From positions 1,302,001 to 1,366,000 of the forward strand of contig JAMXBD010000171.1 in assembly GCA_024138025.1 (NCBI GenBank): 64,000 bases of DNA. The letters run 5' to 3'. Positions 36,227-48,799 of this stretch are shown piece after piece; within the stretch, counting starts at the first letter, position 1; each line of letters opens with the position of its first letter. The translations under genes were made by a program, and so were the position numbers. Source of the stretch: Combretum micranthum (lineage: Eukaryota; Streptophyta; Magnoliopsida; Myrtales; Combretaceae). Under the pieces are notes generated by a model that was not told the origin of the DNA, ran no database searches, and worked only from the letters and a program-made list of their open reading frames with translations.

Positions 36227-39200
36227 TATAATGGCCCTACTCCAAGCGTGCAGGGCGTGACAGTTATGTTGTACATATCACCTCCAATCAATATGTGCAA
36301 GACATTCCATTATTGAGCGGGTTTTTAATTAAGTTCAATATGGGAAATAGTCATAAATTTTTATAAAAATTTCGGTAGTGCCATCTATTTATCCATGGTT
36401 CGGGTTTATCAAAACCTATAAATTCAACATGTTCAGAAAATAAATATTATAAATAGTCATTTATAAATATTGCCCATCAAGAAATTACAACTCAAATACA
36501 AAACTTTTGGACTTAAAGACTCATATTAAATCAAACGAAAATATTTGAAACTTAATTGATTATAGTTATCAAAGTTTATAAAACATGATTACAATAAAAC
36601 TCTTTTCGGAAAACCCATAAAACCGAGGTCTTGCACATTACCATCTAATTGGGTCTTCCTATGTATCTCCCATTCTCCGTTGAATCATTGGAAGGACCTA
36701 AGGTTGGTAAAATGAGCTGTGAAGCCTACTACATAGTAATATAAGCATACACCATATGTCATACGCTCCTAATCTAATGTATCAACCACAGTTTAAATTA
36801 TTTAAATCAAAATCCACAAAGAAGGTATCCTTAGTATTCTAGAAATACCAATATGCACAAGAGTGCTCATGACTTTGCCAAACAAAAGGGGTAGGGTTCC
36901 CTTAGCAGATCACGCACCAAAGAGGGGGGAAGGGGGGTTTGATAAGTCCCTGGTATTTACTGGAAAGGAAAAATAAGAAAATAGTCTCGTTTAGATCATC
37001 TTCTCATAGGTTGCCACCAACAAGCATGGTCCATTGTGACGCTATATATAAGGTCCCATTATGTCATATAACTCATCACAACTTCATACCTCCTAGTCAG
37101 CTGCCTAACCATGGAAATTTCCCTATTAACTACCCGCCAAGCCTAACCATGCATCATGAGGGCCTAAGCATCTAAACTACCGCACCATCGCAAAGTTGCG
37201 ATTAGAATCGCAACCAAGTCTGGGGTGGTTACTCTTAGAGTATGCAGTAAAGCAGCAACCAATACTCAATTAAGCCGATAAATTCTTAGTTCGATTATTA
37301 ATACCATCCTATATTGCATACCCATTGGTCGGATTGAGCTTGCCATTCCTTTCCAAGCTCGATATCCAAAATTGCTCATAATTGAAGTTGAAAATTAGTT
37401 CAAGATTTACTACCTTTATTTCATTCGCATTGCTCGTTACATTTAAGTCACTTTAGTCTAACCACATCTACTTAAAGATAATGTTAAAGGGTCATTTGTT
37501 TCATTTATCCAAGTTATCTATTTAATTATGTAAGTTTGATTTCGTTTTAGGGCTTAGGTTAACCAACCCTTAGTAGGCTATGCTTTGTGGCTCTTGACTC
37601 TTGACCTTTCAAGAATAGTTCCCATAGTCTAGTAATTTTTTTTTCAGTTCTTAGAGTCCTACTCCAATTATTAAGTATGAATTACTTTCATTTATGTGAT
37701 GCTTTTAGACTTTTAAGTGTTTGGATAATGTATACTATAAATAGGGTATCAGTACTAGCTAAACATATATCTTGAAGGTCTTAAAATGTTACTTAAGGTT
37801 AACGAAAGAACCAGGTCAAGTTTCATGTGATTTGGGCGATAAAAGGAAAAGTTATGAAAGGGATGGAAAAGAACACAACTACTATGCATGGGGACGTATC
37901 ACCCTATGTTCTAGTATACGACTGGATAAGTCAATCATGTTTTGAGCATGTACTTTCTTTAGTTAGGGGACAAAGAGAAGTACGGGGGGAAACACTGCTC
38001 ATGTATTTCCCCGTGTTCTTCTGAGCTTCAAAGCATTTCAGGTACACGATGTGGTATACATGTCGTGCTTTTCTAGGAAACACGACTTCTTGGGTTTTTA
38101 AGACCCAGTGAGAAGTACGGTTGGAACATTACTTCATGTTCATGCTGTCTTTTTTGGGTTTGTGCTATTTCATGTTCAAGCTTGATTTAACATGTTTTGG
38201 GATAAATTTTAGTGATCTTAAAGGCATCATATGATGGTATTCATGCCTAGACTCATCTATTTTCATCTTTCATTTGTTAAAATATGATTTATTTTGAAGC
38301 AACCACCAACTTATTCATTGTTTCTCTAAAATTTTCAAAAATTCATTGTACAAACTCTTCATTTAACAACTTTAACATCATCTACCATAAAATCCATCGC
38401 TCTTAAACTCATTCTGGTGAAACTCAACCTTTAAATCACACTCAAAACACCTTTTAACACTATCATAGCACACTTAACTCCAAAACCATCATAGTCTCAT
38501 GAAAATAAGTTAGTTTTAATGTCTTACCTCAAACAATAGTCTTCACTTGCATTAGCTCGGAAGGGGATTTAAGACATCAAAATCACTCCAAAACTCGATT
38601 TCTTGTCACTCTAAATATGTATAAGCTCACCCAAGTAAGTTTTTATGCTTAAAATGCTAAATTACTCACACTACAATATCTCAGAATCCCATGCTTACCT
38701 TGACACAAATTTTCTTGTGGTGATGATGAGTCTTCTTCCTCTTCTAACACTACTTTATCTTCTCCATTTTCCTCATGCAAAAGACATCACATGAGTTAAT
38801 TAGTGCTTTACTTTACTAGTTTGACTTATATAGCACTAGGAAGGGTTTAGGGTTTCGGGTTTAGAGTAGCTCACCTTAGGGTTTTAGTAGGCTTCCTAAG
38901 AGGGAAAGGGCCAAAAAAAAGAGGGATATATATACAAGAGCTGGTAGGATAGAATCTTAGGGTATTAGACAAGAGGAAAAGAGATCTCCTTTTAGGATTT
39001 TTGCTATGTAGTACGATCTTACACATCTAAATCTCACGCATATAAGAACCTTAGTTAGTTTTAATAGGTTATGGTGTTTAATTTACCTCTTGGGTTAATT
39101 TTGAACTTTATTTCGCATAAGTTCCTCGTTTAGAGTAAAATCGTAATTTTATGAAATCAAACCTTTTATCGGCATTGCTTTGATTTTTCTTGTAAAAATT

Positions 39201-39400
39201 TTCATTTAGACAACTATTATTAAATTATATTTCAATTTATTTTTTCATTTGAATTTTTTTTCTAAAATTTAGGTTTTTGGTTTGAGGCTAATTCGAAAAT
39301 TTTGAAGAATTTAGCAATTTAAATCCATATGTGATCCCAGTTGGATTTCATTAACTTTATATGATTTTGATTTCTTATGATTGATGTCTGGATCATTTCA
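36227..39400 (-). repeat. 3' LTR of the second LARD-like element
   Basis: 3174 bp, from TATAATGGCCCTAC to GATGTCTGGATCATTTCA. It holds one copy of the GAGAAGTACGGGG...CCCCGTGTTCTTCT segment (37975-38025) that is repeated in the right LTR, and no organelle insert. Confidence 0.88.
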
Positions 39401-42400
39401 TTCTTCCCCCCTTAAGTAAAATTTCGACCCTAAAATTTTACTTAGTTTTTGAATGATTGATTTTCATATGTTTGGTGCTTAAGGCTTCCTCTATCTGCAG
39501 ATGATTGGGTTTCGCAAGGAAATTTTTTCATATTAATGATCGTGTCTTCTTAAGAGTTGATGACTTAGCATGTATGCTAATAATCTTGAATTTTTTTTCT
39601 TCTCTCCTTTTATTTATCCATCTTCATTATTGTTTTGATATTGACATGTAAATAAGGTTTGTATTATTCTGTAACCCTTTGTCTCTCATTTATAGCCCGT
39701 TGTTGTTGTATGGTCTTTGTACATATGAACGTTATAGCTATCATTCTCAATTACATAGGGTTGATGTTTCATATGGCTTAATACATATATCCATAAGAAT
39801 GATTTAGCAAATCTTGACTCTTCATCGACTCGGACTCACTTAACATGACTAAGGACTTGAATTTACTAGATATGATTGTCGACATGACTGATGGCTTAAT
39901 TCAATATACGCAAATCTAACAAGATACAAGACTTGACATGACTTTAAGCCGATTTGGCATAATAACATAACTCATCATAGACATGAGCCACCATAGGTTT
40001 GCCATTCCACTCTGTTTGTATATACATACTATTGAACATATAGAATGCTATTCCAATGATCTTTTACTTGTTAGTTTCATTCAATTACATGTTCTTAACT
40101 AGTATAATTTTAGTTATTTATAATTTTTCTATCTAACATTATTGTGTAATAATCTGTCATTGATGGTACTATAGGGTTCCCTTGCATAGATAAATTTTTC
40201 ATTGACTTCAATTTAGTTAAGGTATACTATTTTATTATGGATATGTTATTGTCTACATATTATAGATGTTTGGTTAGTTCGTATGGCTTTAAGTCATCTT
40301 TAGTGTTTGACTTTAATACTTTAGATTTTGTGATGCATTGAACTTTTGTAGATGCATCGAACGTCTTAACTGACTAATGTGTACCACAATTAATCGCTAA
40401 AGATTGGATGTTGCGTATCTTTTATTTGGAACCTCACAATTTCTCTTAATGTAAGGCTAAGGGTAGTTTATTTTATTTGTCAACTACTACGAACAAGGCA
40501 TGGTGTGTTGACTAAGCCATCTATGACCATTCATTACATTCTATAGACAAAACTAAGCATGTATACTTGGTTTCTAACCTCTCCTTTAATTTCAACACCG
40601 CTATAACTAATCTATTACAATTCCTTTTGATGCCACATAATACATGCATCAACATTTCATCCTCACAACCTTTAAATCTTACCCAAGCATTTTACCTAAC
40701 GCCAATTTCTATAAACATTGTCTCCATAATCATCCAAGTCATCAATTTACCAATTATATATCCTTCAATGTCATAAAACAAGGCCTCTACTCCTAAATAT
40801 ATTACATGGTTTCACTAGTCGTCTCCAACATCCAATTTTCGATTGAGCAACATAAATAATCCAAGATTCTAATTAGATTCACTTGTGATATCACTTAACG
40901 TCTCTCATGTCTCTCTATTTATCACCTCAAATTCTTGTTCATTCATGATCAAGATTTATATATCAATGTGATTGTATTAATTGATTCTTAGGAATATTAT
41001 TGATTTAATCTTGACAAATAATCACACTAAGTGCTCATCTCGTCCATACCCAAGTTAATTTAGTTTTGATATCCAATTAGCCAAATAGTTCATTAACTCC
41101 ATAAGAAAGTATATCCGTTCTTTACTATCCACTTGATATGGGTTCTTAAAGTTGATTACACAACATCATGTGTCTATCTTGCTATTCTACCAAAGTTAAG
41201 GAAGTGACCTAAGATGGTATATAAATCCTTTCTTACGTAGCTTCTAGTTTAAGTAATTAACTCCTTGTCTTCATTAACAACCTCAATAACATGCTCTTAT
41301 TGTCAATCTTCACATGATACTTGTCGACCAACTTAGTATGGCAAAGTCTTGTTTTAGCTTTCCTAACCACAATCTCTATCTACATTTTGCATCCTAAATC
41401 TATCTGGCAATTAATTAGTCCTTTAAGGCTCCTTAAAACATTTAATTAAGATTTCTTACATTATATCATCACTTCATGTGAACCAATCAACCACATCTTC
41501 ATTATCATTCTCCAAATAAAACAATTACCCACATCTAAATTTTACCCAATCCATACTTAGCAAGTCTCTTCTAATTCACTCAAGTTAATTCCTATTGCAG
41601 ACAACGACAATCATGGTATCTTTATGAATTTATTTAAACTAATCACCATAATAGGAAAACATAATTTATTACTCCTCATGTATCTAAAACATATCATTTA
41701 GCCATAGGTTCGTTCACTAGAATTTACTCCTAATCATCTTGACAACTGAAGTAAGCCATTTGTTAGCTTCTCTAGAGTCCCAACCTATTTTAGCTAGAAT
41801 CCACATATATGAATGACCCTATATCACCCTTTATATATATATCACCATTTATGTATAATCATTTATGCATCATTTATAACTATAGTTCTCACTAGTTTCA
41901 ATATCATATTTCATCAATATCTCCTCATAATGCATTTAAAGGAAGTAATCATTGCAAATGAGGATAACTTTCATCTTATTCTGATCATTCTATCTCATAA
42001 TCTTCAATGACTAATCATTTAGTTGTAGTAACGATCCATCAACTAAAACCTTGTCTACATTCATTACATACCAACATAACCAAGTTTGAAGTCCTAAAGT
42101 AATCTTAACAACCTCTTCATTAAAATTATTAATTTGCCCACATTTTCTCCTAACATCTCATATATCCACCATTTTAAACTCATCACTTTCTTATCTCTTT
42201 AACATATTAATCACTAAGCTATCAAAATACTTAAAATCACATGGTGTAAAGGGTGAGGGAATTTCCTCAAAGGGAATCACCACATTTGATACATCTACTA
42301 ACCATTTACTTCATCTAAATAAGTAAAAGCAACATTTCTATTCAATCTAATGATCTCATCCCATCAAGGAGGTGTAATGATAGCATGTAAATCAAAAGGA

Positions 42401-42674
42401 ATAAAAAGTAACATGTATCTTAATCCAAAACAAATATCAAAACTATGTCAAGTTTTAAGTTTCATTTTCTGTAATATAATAAAGTGCAGAAAAATAAATG
42501 AGTAAATATTTAGTCAAGTTGTTATTTAATTAGTCCATATCCATTTCAAGGTTTCAATTTGGGCCACCACATCAAGTAGCACAAAGAAGCTAAAGTGTCC
42601 CAATCCTACTCTCATTACTCACCATCCTAAGTATTGAGCCCTAACTAGTTTAAATCTGTAGCTTTGATACCCTT
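39401..42674 (-). other. Non-coding core of the second LARD-like element
   Basis: Runs from the polypurine tract to the priming site. AT-rich with no frame above about 70 codons and no retroelement protein motif on either strand. Confidence 0.6.
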
Positions 42675-43179
42675 TGCAACAGCCCTGTTTCGAACACGTA
42701 GGACATGATAGTTATGTGACGCATATAACCACCAAACGATATGTGCAATTCATTCCGTTATTGAGTAGGTTTCTAATTAAGTTTTAATATGAGAAATCGT
42801 TATTAATTTTTATAAAAATTTCGGTAGAGTGCCGTTTGTTTATCCATAGTTCGAGTTTATCAAAACCTGTAAATTCAACTTGTTTAAGAAATAGATATCT
42901 TAAATAGTCATTTATAAATATTGCCCATAAGGCCTATTAAGAAATTACAACTCAAATACAAAACTTTTAGACTTAAAGATCCATCTTAAATCAAAGGAAA
43001 ATATTTTATACTTAATTTCTTACACTCATCTAAGTTTATAAAACATGATTACAATAAAACTCTTCTAGGAAAAATCATAAAGCCCAAGCCTTATACGTCG
43101 CCATCTAATTGGGTCATCTCGTATATCTCTCATTCCCTATCAAATCACCAGTAAGAATTGAAAGGCTAATAATGTAAGC

Positions 43180-43593
43180 CATCCATAAGAAGTGATCTCG
43201 TTTTTTTCGTTGGATCCAGGTAGAGACCAAAGGTCTTAAGCGATCAATCCAGCAGAACAACTTAAAAGATAAAGAAGTATCGTTAATTTTTTCATGTTCG
43301 TTCCAAGTTCGAAGTACCATTTGTACAAAAAGAATCCCCTTTGTTTATAGGATATATGAGGCAATTACTTAGAAGTACTTTTTGTGCAATAGCCTTTCCT
43401 ATCTGATAGAAAAGGATCCCATGATCTTGAACCAATCTTACTTGGGATCGCAAATCCCGAGTTTGTCTATAAAGAGTAGATCTAATTGTATTAGTGTTTA
43501 GAATTGAATTCTTCTATGTAATACTAATTGATAGGGCCTCATTGGTAAGTGCTACAAGATCTAGTACATTAGAACCATAGTTATGGACCTAAA
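43180..43593 (-). pseudogene. ycf2: Plastid ycf2 fragment in nuclear DNA (NUPT)
   Basis: On the minus strand, from about 43593, the sequence follows the ycf2 segment downstream of the ATPase region. Recognisable pieces are LDLVALTNEALSIS, then [20 protein letters not shown], then the codons for GTSNLERT next to [14 protein letters not shown] in shifted frames, and finally QDLWSLPG as nucleotides AAGACCTTTGGTCTCTACC. Frameshifts, a stop and small deletions make it non-coding. The left LTR of the same element has only ~40 unrelated bases at this point, so the insert arrived after the retroelement. Ycf2 is a large plastid protein linked to the chloroplast import motor; this copy cannot make it. 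The open frame at 43114-43320 is part of the decay. Confidence 0.9.
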
Positions 43594-44847
43594 TCCAATA
43601 CATGGTAATACAAGCATACACCACATTCACACACACGCTCCCAATCTAATGAATCAACCATAATTTAGGATATTTAAATTAAAGTCCATAAACAAGCTAT
43701 CTTTAGCGTTCCAAAACTACCAACGCGCACAGGAATACTCATGACTTTCACTAAGGAAAAGGGGTAAAGTTCCTTTAGTGGATTATGCACCGAAGAGGGG
43801 GTTTCGATGAGTCCCCAATACTTATTGAAAAAGAAAAAAAAGGATTTCTTTGGGTCATCTCCTTACAGGCTGTCATCGATGAGCATGGTCTATTGTGACA
43901 CCTTATAAAGGGTCTTATTACGATGTATAACTCATCACAACTTCATACCTCATCTTAGTTAGTTACCCAATCTCGAAAATTTCCCTATAGATTGCCTGCC
44001 GAGCTTAACTACGCATCTTGGGGGCCTAAACACCTAACTATTGCATCATCTCGAAGTTGCGTTTAGACTCCCAACCTAGACTGAAGGTGCCACTCTTGAA
44101 GTAAGTGGTTAAGTAGTAACTAATAGTCAATTAAGCTGAGTGTAAATTCTTAGTCTGGTTATTGATACTAAACTAGTAAGCAACATGTAATTACTACGTA
44201 CTTATCGGTCGATTTGAGCTTGCTATCCCTTTCCAAGCTCGATATTACTGATCATAACTAAAGTTAGGAATTAGTTCAAGATTTACTACCTTTATTTCAT
44301 TTGCATTGCTTATTACATCTAGGTCACTTTAGTCTAAGCATACCTACTCAAAGATAATGTTTAAAGGGTCATTTGTTTCATTTAGCCAAGTCATCTAGTT
44401 AACTATGCAAGTTAGGGTCGGTTTTAGGACTTAGGTTAACCAACCCTTAATGGGCTATACCTTGTGGGTGTCGATTCTTGACCTTTCAAGAATAGGTTTT
44501 TATAGTCTACTAATCTCGTTTTGTTCTTAGTGTCTTACTCTAATTATTAAATATGGATTACTTTCATTTATGTGAGGCTTTTGGACTTTAAGTGTTTGGA
44601 AGATGTATACCGTGAATAAGGTATTAATACTTGCTAAATATATATCTTGGAGGTCTTAGAATGTTACTTAAGGTTAAGGGAATAACCGGGTCAAGTTTCA
44701 TGTGATTCAAGCAAGAAAAGACAAAGTTATGAAGGGGCTAGAAATGGACATGACTAGTACATGGGGGAACGTATCACCCTGTGTTTTAATATACGACTGG
44801 ATAGGTCAATCATGTTTTGGGTGTGTTCCTTCTTTATTTGGAAGTCA

Positions 44848-45090
44848 ATGAGAAGCATAGGGGGACACACGGCTGCATATATGTCCCCATGTTCTTCTAG
44901 GCTTTAAAGCATTTCTAGAACAAAGAGAAGTATGGAAGGAACATGGCTACATGTATCTCCCCATGTTCTTCTAAGTTTGAAACATTTTTAAAATAGAGAG
45001 AAGCACGGGGGAAACATGGCTGCATGTATCCCCTCATGTTCTTCTGGGTTTAAAGGTGTTTCCGAAACAAAGAGAATCATGGGCAGGTAT
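44848..45090. repeat. ~74-bp tandem repeat expansion in the LTR
   Basis: Copies begin with GAGAAGCAT/GAGAAGTAT/GAGAAGCAC at 44850, 44925 and 44998, with a partial fourth near 45070. Each contains ACATGGCTGCATGTAT-like and CCCCATGTTCTTCT words. The left LTR of the same element has only one unit. Confidence 0.85.
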
Positions 45091-46421
45091 GCGACGTGGT
45101 ATACATGCCGTGTTTTGTAGGAAACGCGACTCCTAGGGTTTTTAAGGCTTAGTGAGAAGCACGATTTGGACATGACTTCATGTTCATGTCATGCTTTTTT
45201 GGGTTCATGCTATTTCGTATTCAAGCTTGATATTTTTATTAAAAACATGTTTTGGGATAAATTTTGGTGATCTTAAAGGTATCATATGGTCATGTTCATG
45301 CCTAGACTCATCTATGTTCATCTTCCATTTGTTAAGACATGATTTATTTTGACAGCAACCACCAACTTATTCATTGTTTCTCTAAAATTTTCAAAACTTC
45401 ATTTTACAAACTCTTCATTTAACAGCTCTAACATTATCTACAATAAAATCCATCACTTTGAAACTCATTCCAGTGAAAGACAACCTTCAAATCACACTCA
45501 AAACACCATTTAATACTACCATAGCAACTTAACTCCAAAAACATCATAATCTCATTAAATAAGTTAGTTTAATGTCTTACCTCATTTGGCAAAAAAAAAA
45601 AAAAATGTCTTACCTTGCTCCAAACAATAGTCTTCACTTGCATTTGCTGAGAAGGGGATTTAAGACTTTAAAATCACTCCAAAACTCGATTTTTTAACAC
45701 TCTAAATATGTATCTACTCATCCAAGTCAGTTTTCATGCTTAAAAGCTAAAATACTCACATTACAATATATTAAAATCCCATGCTACTACCTTAACACGA
45801 ATTTTCTTGTGTAGTGGGTCTCTTCCTCTTCTAACACTACATTATCCTCTTCATTTTCCTCATGTAAAAGACATCACATGAGTTAATTATCGCTTTGCTT
45901 TCTAGTTCGACTTATTTAATACTAGGAAAGGGTTAGGTTTAGAGTTTAGACTAGCTCACCTTAGAGTTTTAGTAGGCTTCCTAAAATGGTAAGAGTAGAA
46001 AAAGGAATATTTCTATGAGGGCTAGTAGATAGAGTCCCAGGGTTTTAGATAAGAGGAAAAGACCTCTTTTAGGGTTTTTTTCCATGTAATACAATCTTAT
46101 GTGTCTAGATCTTGCACATCTAATCTTATGCATCTAAGAACCTTAGTTAGTTTTAATAGGTTAAGGTGTTTAATTTACCTTAATGGCTAATAATGATTAA
46201 AAAAATAAAATAAGTCTAATTTATTACAATTTTGAATTTTTATTTCACATAAGTTCCCAGTTTGGGGTAAAATTGTAATTTTGTGAAATCAAACCTCTTA
46301 ACAACATTGTTTTAGTTTTTCTTGTAAAAATTTCATTTAGAAAACTATTATTAAATTTTCATTTAGAAATTTTATATTTATGATATTAAATTACTGATGT
46401 TTGTTCAATATGTAACATATT

Positions 46422-47251
46422 TGGGATGGACATAAGTTCAGTTGGTTTGGTTTGATTGTTACTAAAATCAAACTAAACTATAATTTACAAGCTTTTGTTC
46501 CATCTAGGTTTGGATTAGAAATTTCTAAACCATTAAAATAAAGGTCTGATTCGGTTTGAATTATAGATTAAATATATTATATTAAATCATAATAAAATAC
46601 TTTATGAATTCATCATACTTTTAATTTATAGTCCTCTATAAAATAAGTTATTCACTAATAACATATATTTACTAGTTAATACATAGTAAGTCATAATTTA
46701 TAATTTTTAATAGATTTATCAAGTTAATCATCTACCAATAAATTTAACCAAAAAAATCATCTATCAACAAAAGCCATTGCTGAATAAGATGATCCGGTGA
46801 CAAAATACATCAAATAATTAATACGTAATAAGATTTTATAACTTAATAAATAAATTTTATACTTTATAAAGTTAAAAATTATTAAAAAAATAGTTCATCA
46901 TCAACAAAAGAATATATGTCATGAGCATAAAAAACAAATTTAAAAATGAATAAGTTGATTTTAATCAATATTTACCAAATAATAAATGTCAAATGAAATC
47001 ATATGAACATATATGACCTTTATTAATTATCATAAAATAATTTATTATTACAACCTATAAGTAATATATTATTATATATTTTTTAAAATGGTTTGGTTCA
47101 GTTTTATGGATTGATTTTATTTACCCTTTCAAACCAACCATAAATTTACGGATTGGTTTGGATTGAAAATTTTTTAAACCAAATTGTTAAAAAAAAAAAC
47201 ATATTTTTAGTATGGTTTGATTTGGTTCAGTTGGTTTTTTTCCCACCCCTA
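46422..47251. mobile_element. hAT-like non-autonomous element
   Basis: 830 bp with inverted ends TGGGATGGACATAAGTTCAG and, on the complement, TAGGGGTGGGAAAAAAACC, and GGTTTGGTT-rich subterminal sequence. It is flanked by an 8-bp duplication AACATATT (46414-46421) / AATATATT (47252-47259) with one mismatch. An 8-bp duplication and TAGGGGTGG ends are typical of hAT. No transposase. Confidence 0.75.
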
Positions 47252-47349
47252 AATATATTAGTAAACCTAAACATATATTAGGTATTATTCTCTTGATACT
47301 AGACTACAATATGTTGTACAATACGTAGCAAAAGAAATATTTTTATAGT

Positions 47350-48799
47350 TAGGGGTGAGTGGGTAACCTTATCATATAAGCATCAACCCATACCCCACTT
47401 GACCAGGTAGGATCCTGATGGGTATTTAGAGCCATAAGATGGGGTATGGGTACAGTTTTTCTGGAATCTGATTTTACAGGATAAGGTACGGGTATGAAGT
47501 CTTCATATTCTATATCAATCTTAAAACTTGTACTCCAGTATAAATGATATGGTTCCAAGATAACTTGTACCTACCTTGAAACTTGTAATCTATTAAAAAA
47601 ATTATAATATAAAATAAGAAAAAATAAATAATAATACTCTATATGTCATTTTGTAATCACTTTTGTTTATCATTATTATGATGACTACCTTTTAGTAATT
47701 TTTATTTAGAAAAACTTGAATTATTTTATAATGGAAGTACTTGTAATTTTTATATAGAAGAATTTTGATGGAACGTACTTAAATTTTTAAGTTATACAGA
47801 TTTTTTTATGTTCTAAGGCTAATTAATATAAAAGTGCCTCTATTTTTTTTTGGAATTTGCCAAATGTTTTAAGTTTAGTTGAAATCATGTAATTAAGTTT
47901 TATAGGTAATTGTTACAGATTTTAACTTTAACATAAACAAATTTTGCATGTTGTAAAACTTATGATGTTGATAAAAAAAATATTTTTTAAATTTGATTAA
48001 TTACAATGAATATATAAATATTAAAAAAAGGTTCTATAGGGTACTTGTACACTGTGAATTTTATAGGGTATAGATAGCGTTGTAAATAAGCCAAGCCATA
48101 TTGAGCTTTTAAAGGCTTAGGCTCTCCTCGTTTAAAATTTATTGAGCTCGAGCCGAGTTTTTTATTGAATCTAAACTTAAGGCTGCAGCTCAGCTTGTAG
48201 GTTTAGTTTAAGCTCGAGTTTAGCCTATTTATTAAAAGACCTCAAGCGGAGCCGATTTTTTTTTATCAAGCCTATCAAGTTATTGAGCTTGAAATTTAAG
48301 CCTAAGCTCGACTTATTAGATGTCTTATTTTTCTTATTTTTAAACCTAGAATATAATATATAAGAGTTGCTATAAATAATATACACATGAATATTAAATG
48401 CAAATTGTTTTTCATTATTTTAATTATGTACAGATATAAATATATTATGCATAAAAAATTCAAATTTACTTACAACCTTATTAACGAACCTGTTAACGAG
48501 CTTACTTGCAAGCTTGTTCATAAGCCTAAAGGAGATTATTCACAAGCTTGCTTGTAAGCCTAAATCAAAACTTGAGTTTGACTTGTTTATTAATCGAGCT
48601 TAAGTTAAGTTGAGCCTGAAATAAGTTGAGCTCGAATAGCTTAGCTTACAACTTATTTGCAGCCCTAGGTACAGGATACAGGGTGGGTCGAAGGTGCTAT
48701 AGGGTAGGTTCTGGGTATAAAACTTTGTATCTTATACTTTATAGAGTAGAGTATAAATAAGACTTCATACCCTTCTTATCTTGAACTTTCTTACCCCTA
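47350..48799. mobile_element. hAT-like element interrupted by another hAT-like element
   Basis: The ends read TAGGGGTGAGTGGG and, on the complement, TAGGGGTAAGAAAG, with GGGTAC-rich subterminal sequence on both sides (47440-47500 and 48030-48070 plus 48668-48740). The interior is split at 48075 by a separate element. Outer flanks TTTATAGT and GGTATTGT agree at 5 of 8 positions only, so the outer duplication is weak. Confidence 0.6.
48075..48667. mobile_element. Nested hAT-like MITE with GAGCTCGAG-rich ends
   Basis: 593 bp with inverted ends TAGCGTTGTAAATAAGCC and, on the complement, TAGGGCTGCAAATAAG. The interior has repeated AGCTCGAG/AAGCTCG words. Flanks are GGTATAGA (48067-48074) and GGTACAGG (48668-48675), an 8-bp duplication with two transitions. 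It lies inside the 47350-48799 element, so it inserted later. Confidence 0.7.

Larger units (their letters stand above)
36227..46400 (-). mobile_element. Second LARD-like non-autonomous LTR retroelement
   Basis: The left (3') LTR is 36227-39400 and the right (5') LTR is 42675 to about 46355-46400. On the minus strand the 3' LTR begins TGAAATGATCC and is preceded by a strong polypurine tract, AAGGGGGGAAGAA (39413-39401), with a decayed GTCGAAATTTTAC upstream as in Ty3/gypsy elements. Next to the 5' LTR a decayed initiator-Met site reads GGGTATCAAAGC (42672-42661). The 3.2-kb core (39416-42660) lacks any gag or pol frame. The right LTR is longer than the left because it gained a plastid-derived insert and extra tandem repeats, and its outermost ~170 bp are unrecognisable before the hAT cluster at 46422, so no target duplication can be shown. 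Confidence 0.85.
42675..46400 (-). repeat. 5' LTR of the second LARD-like element, with secondary insertions
   Basis: Starts TGCAACAGCCCTG and is colinear with 36227-39225 through landmarks such as ATTTCGGTAG, TTATAAATATTGCCCAT and GCTGTCATCGATGAGCATGG (GGTTGCCACCAACAAGCATGG in the left LTR). Two extra segments are listed separately. Similarity fades after about 46355. Confidence 0.85.
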
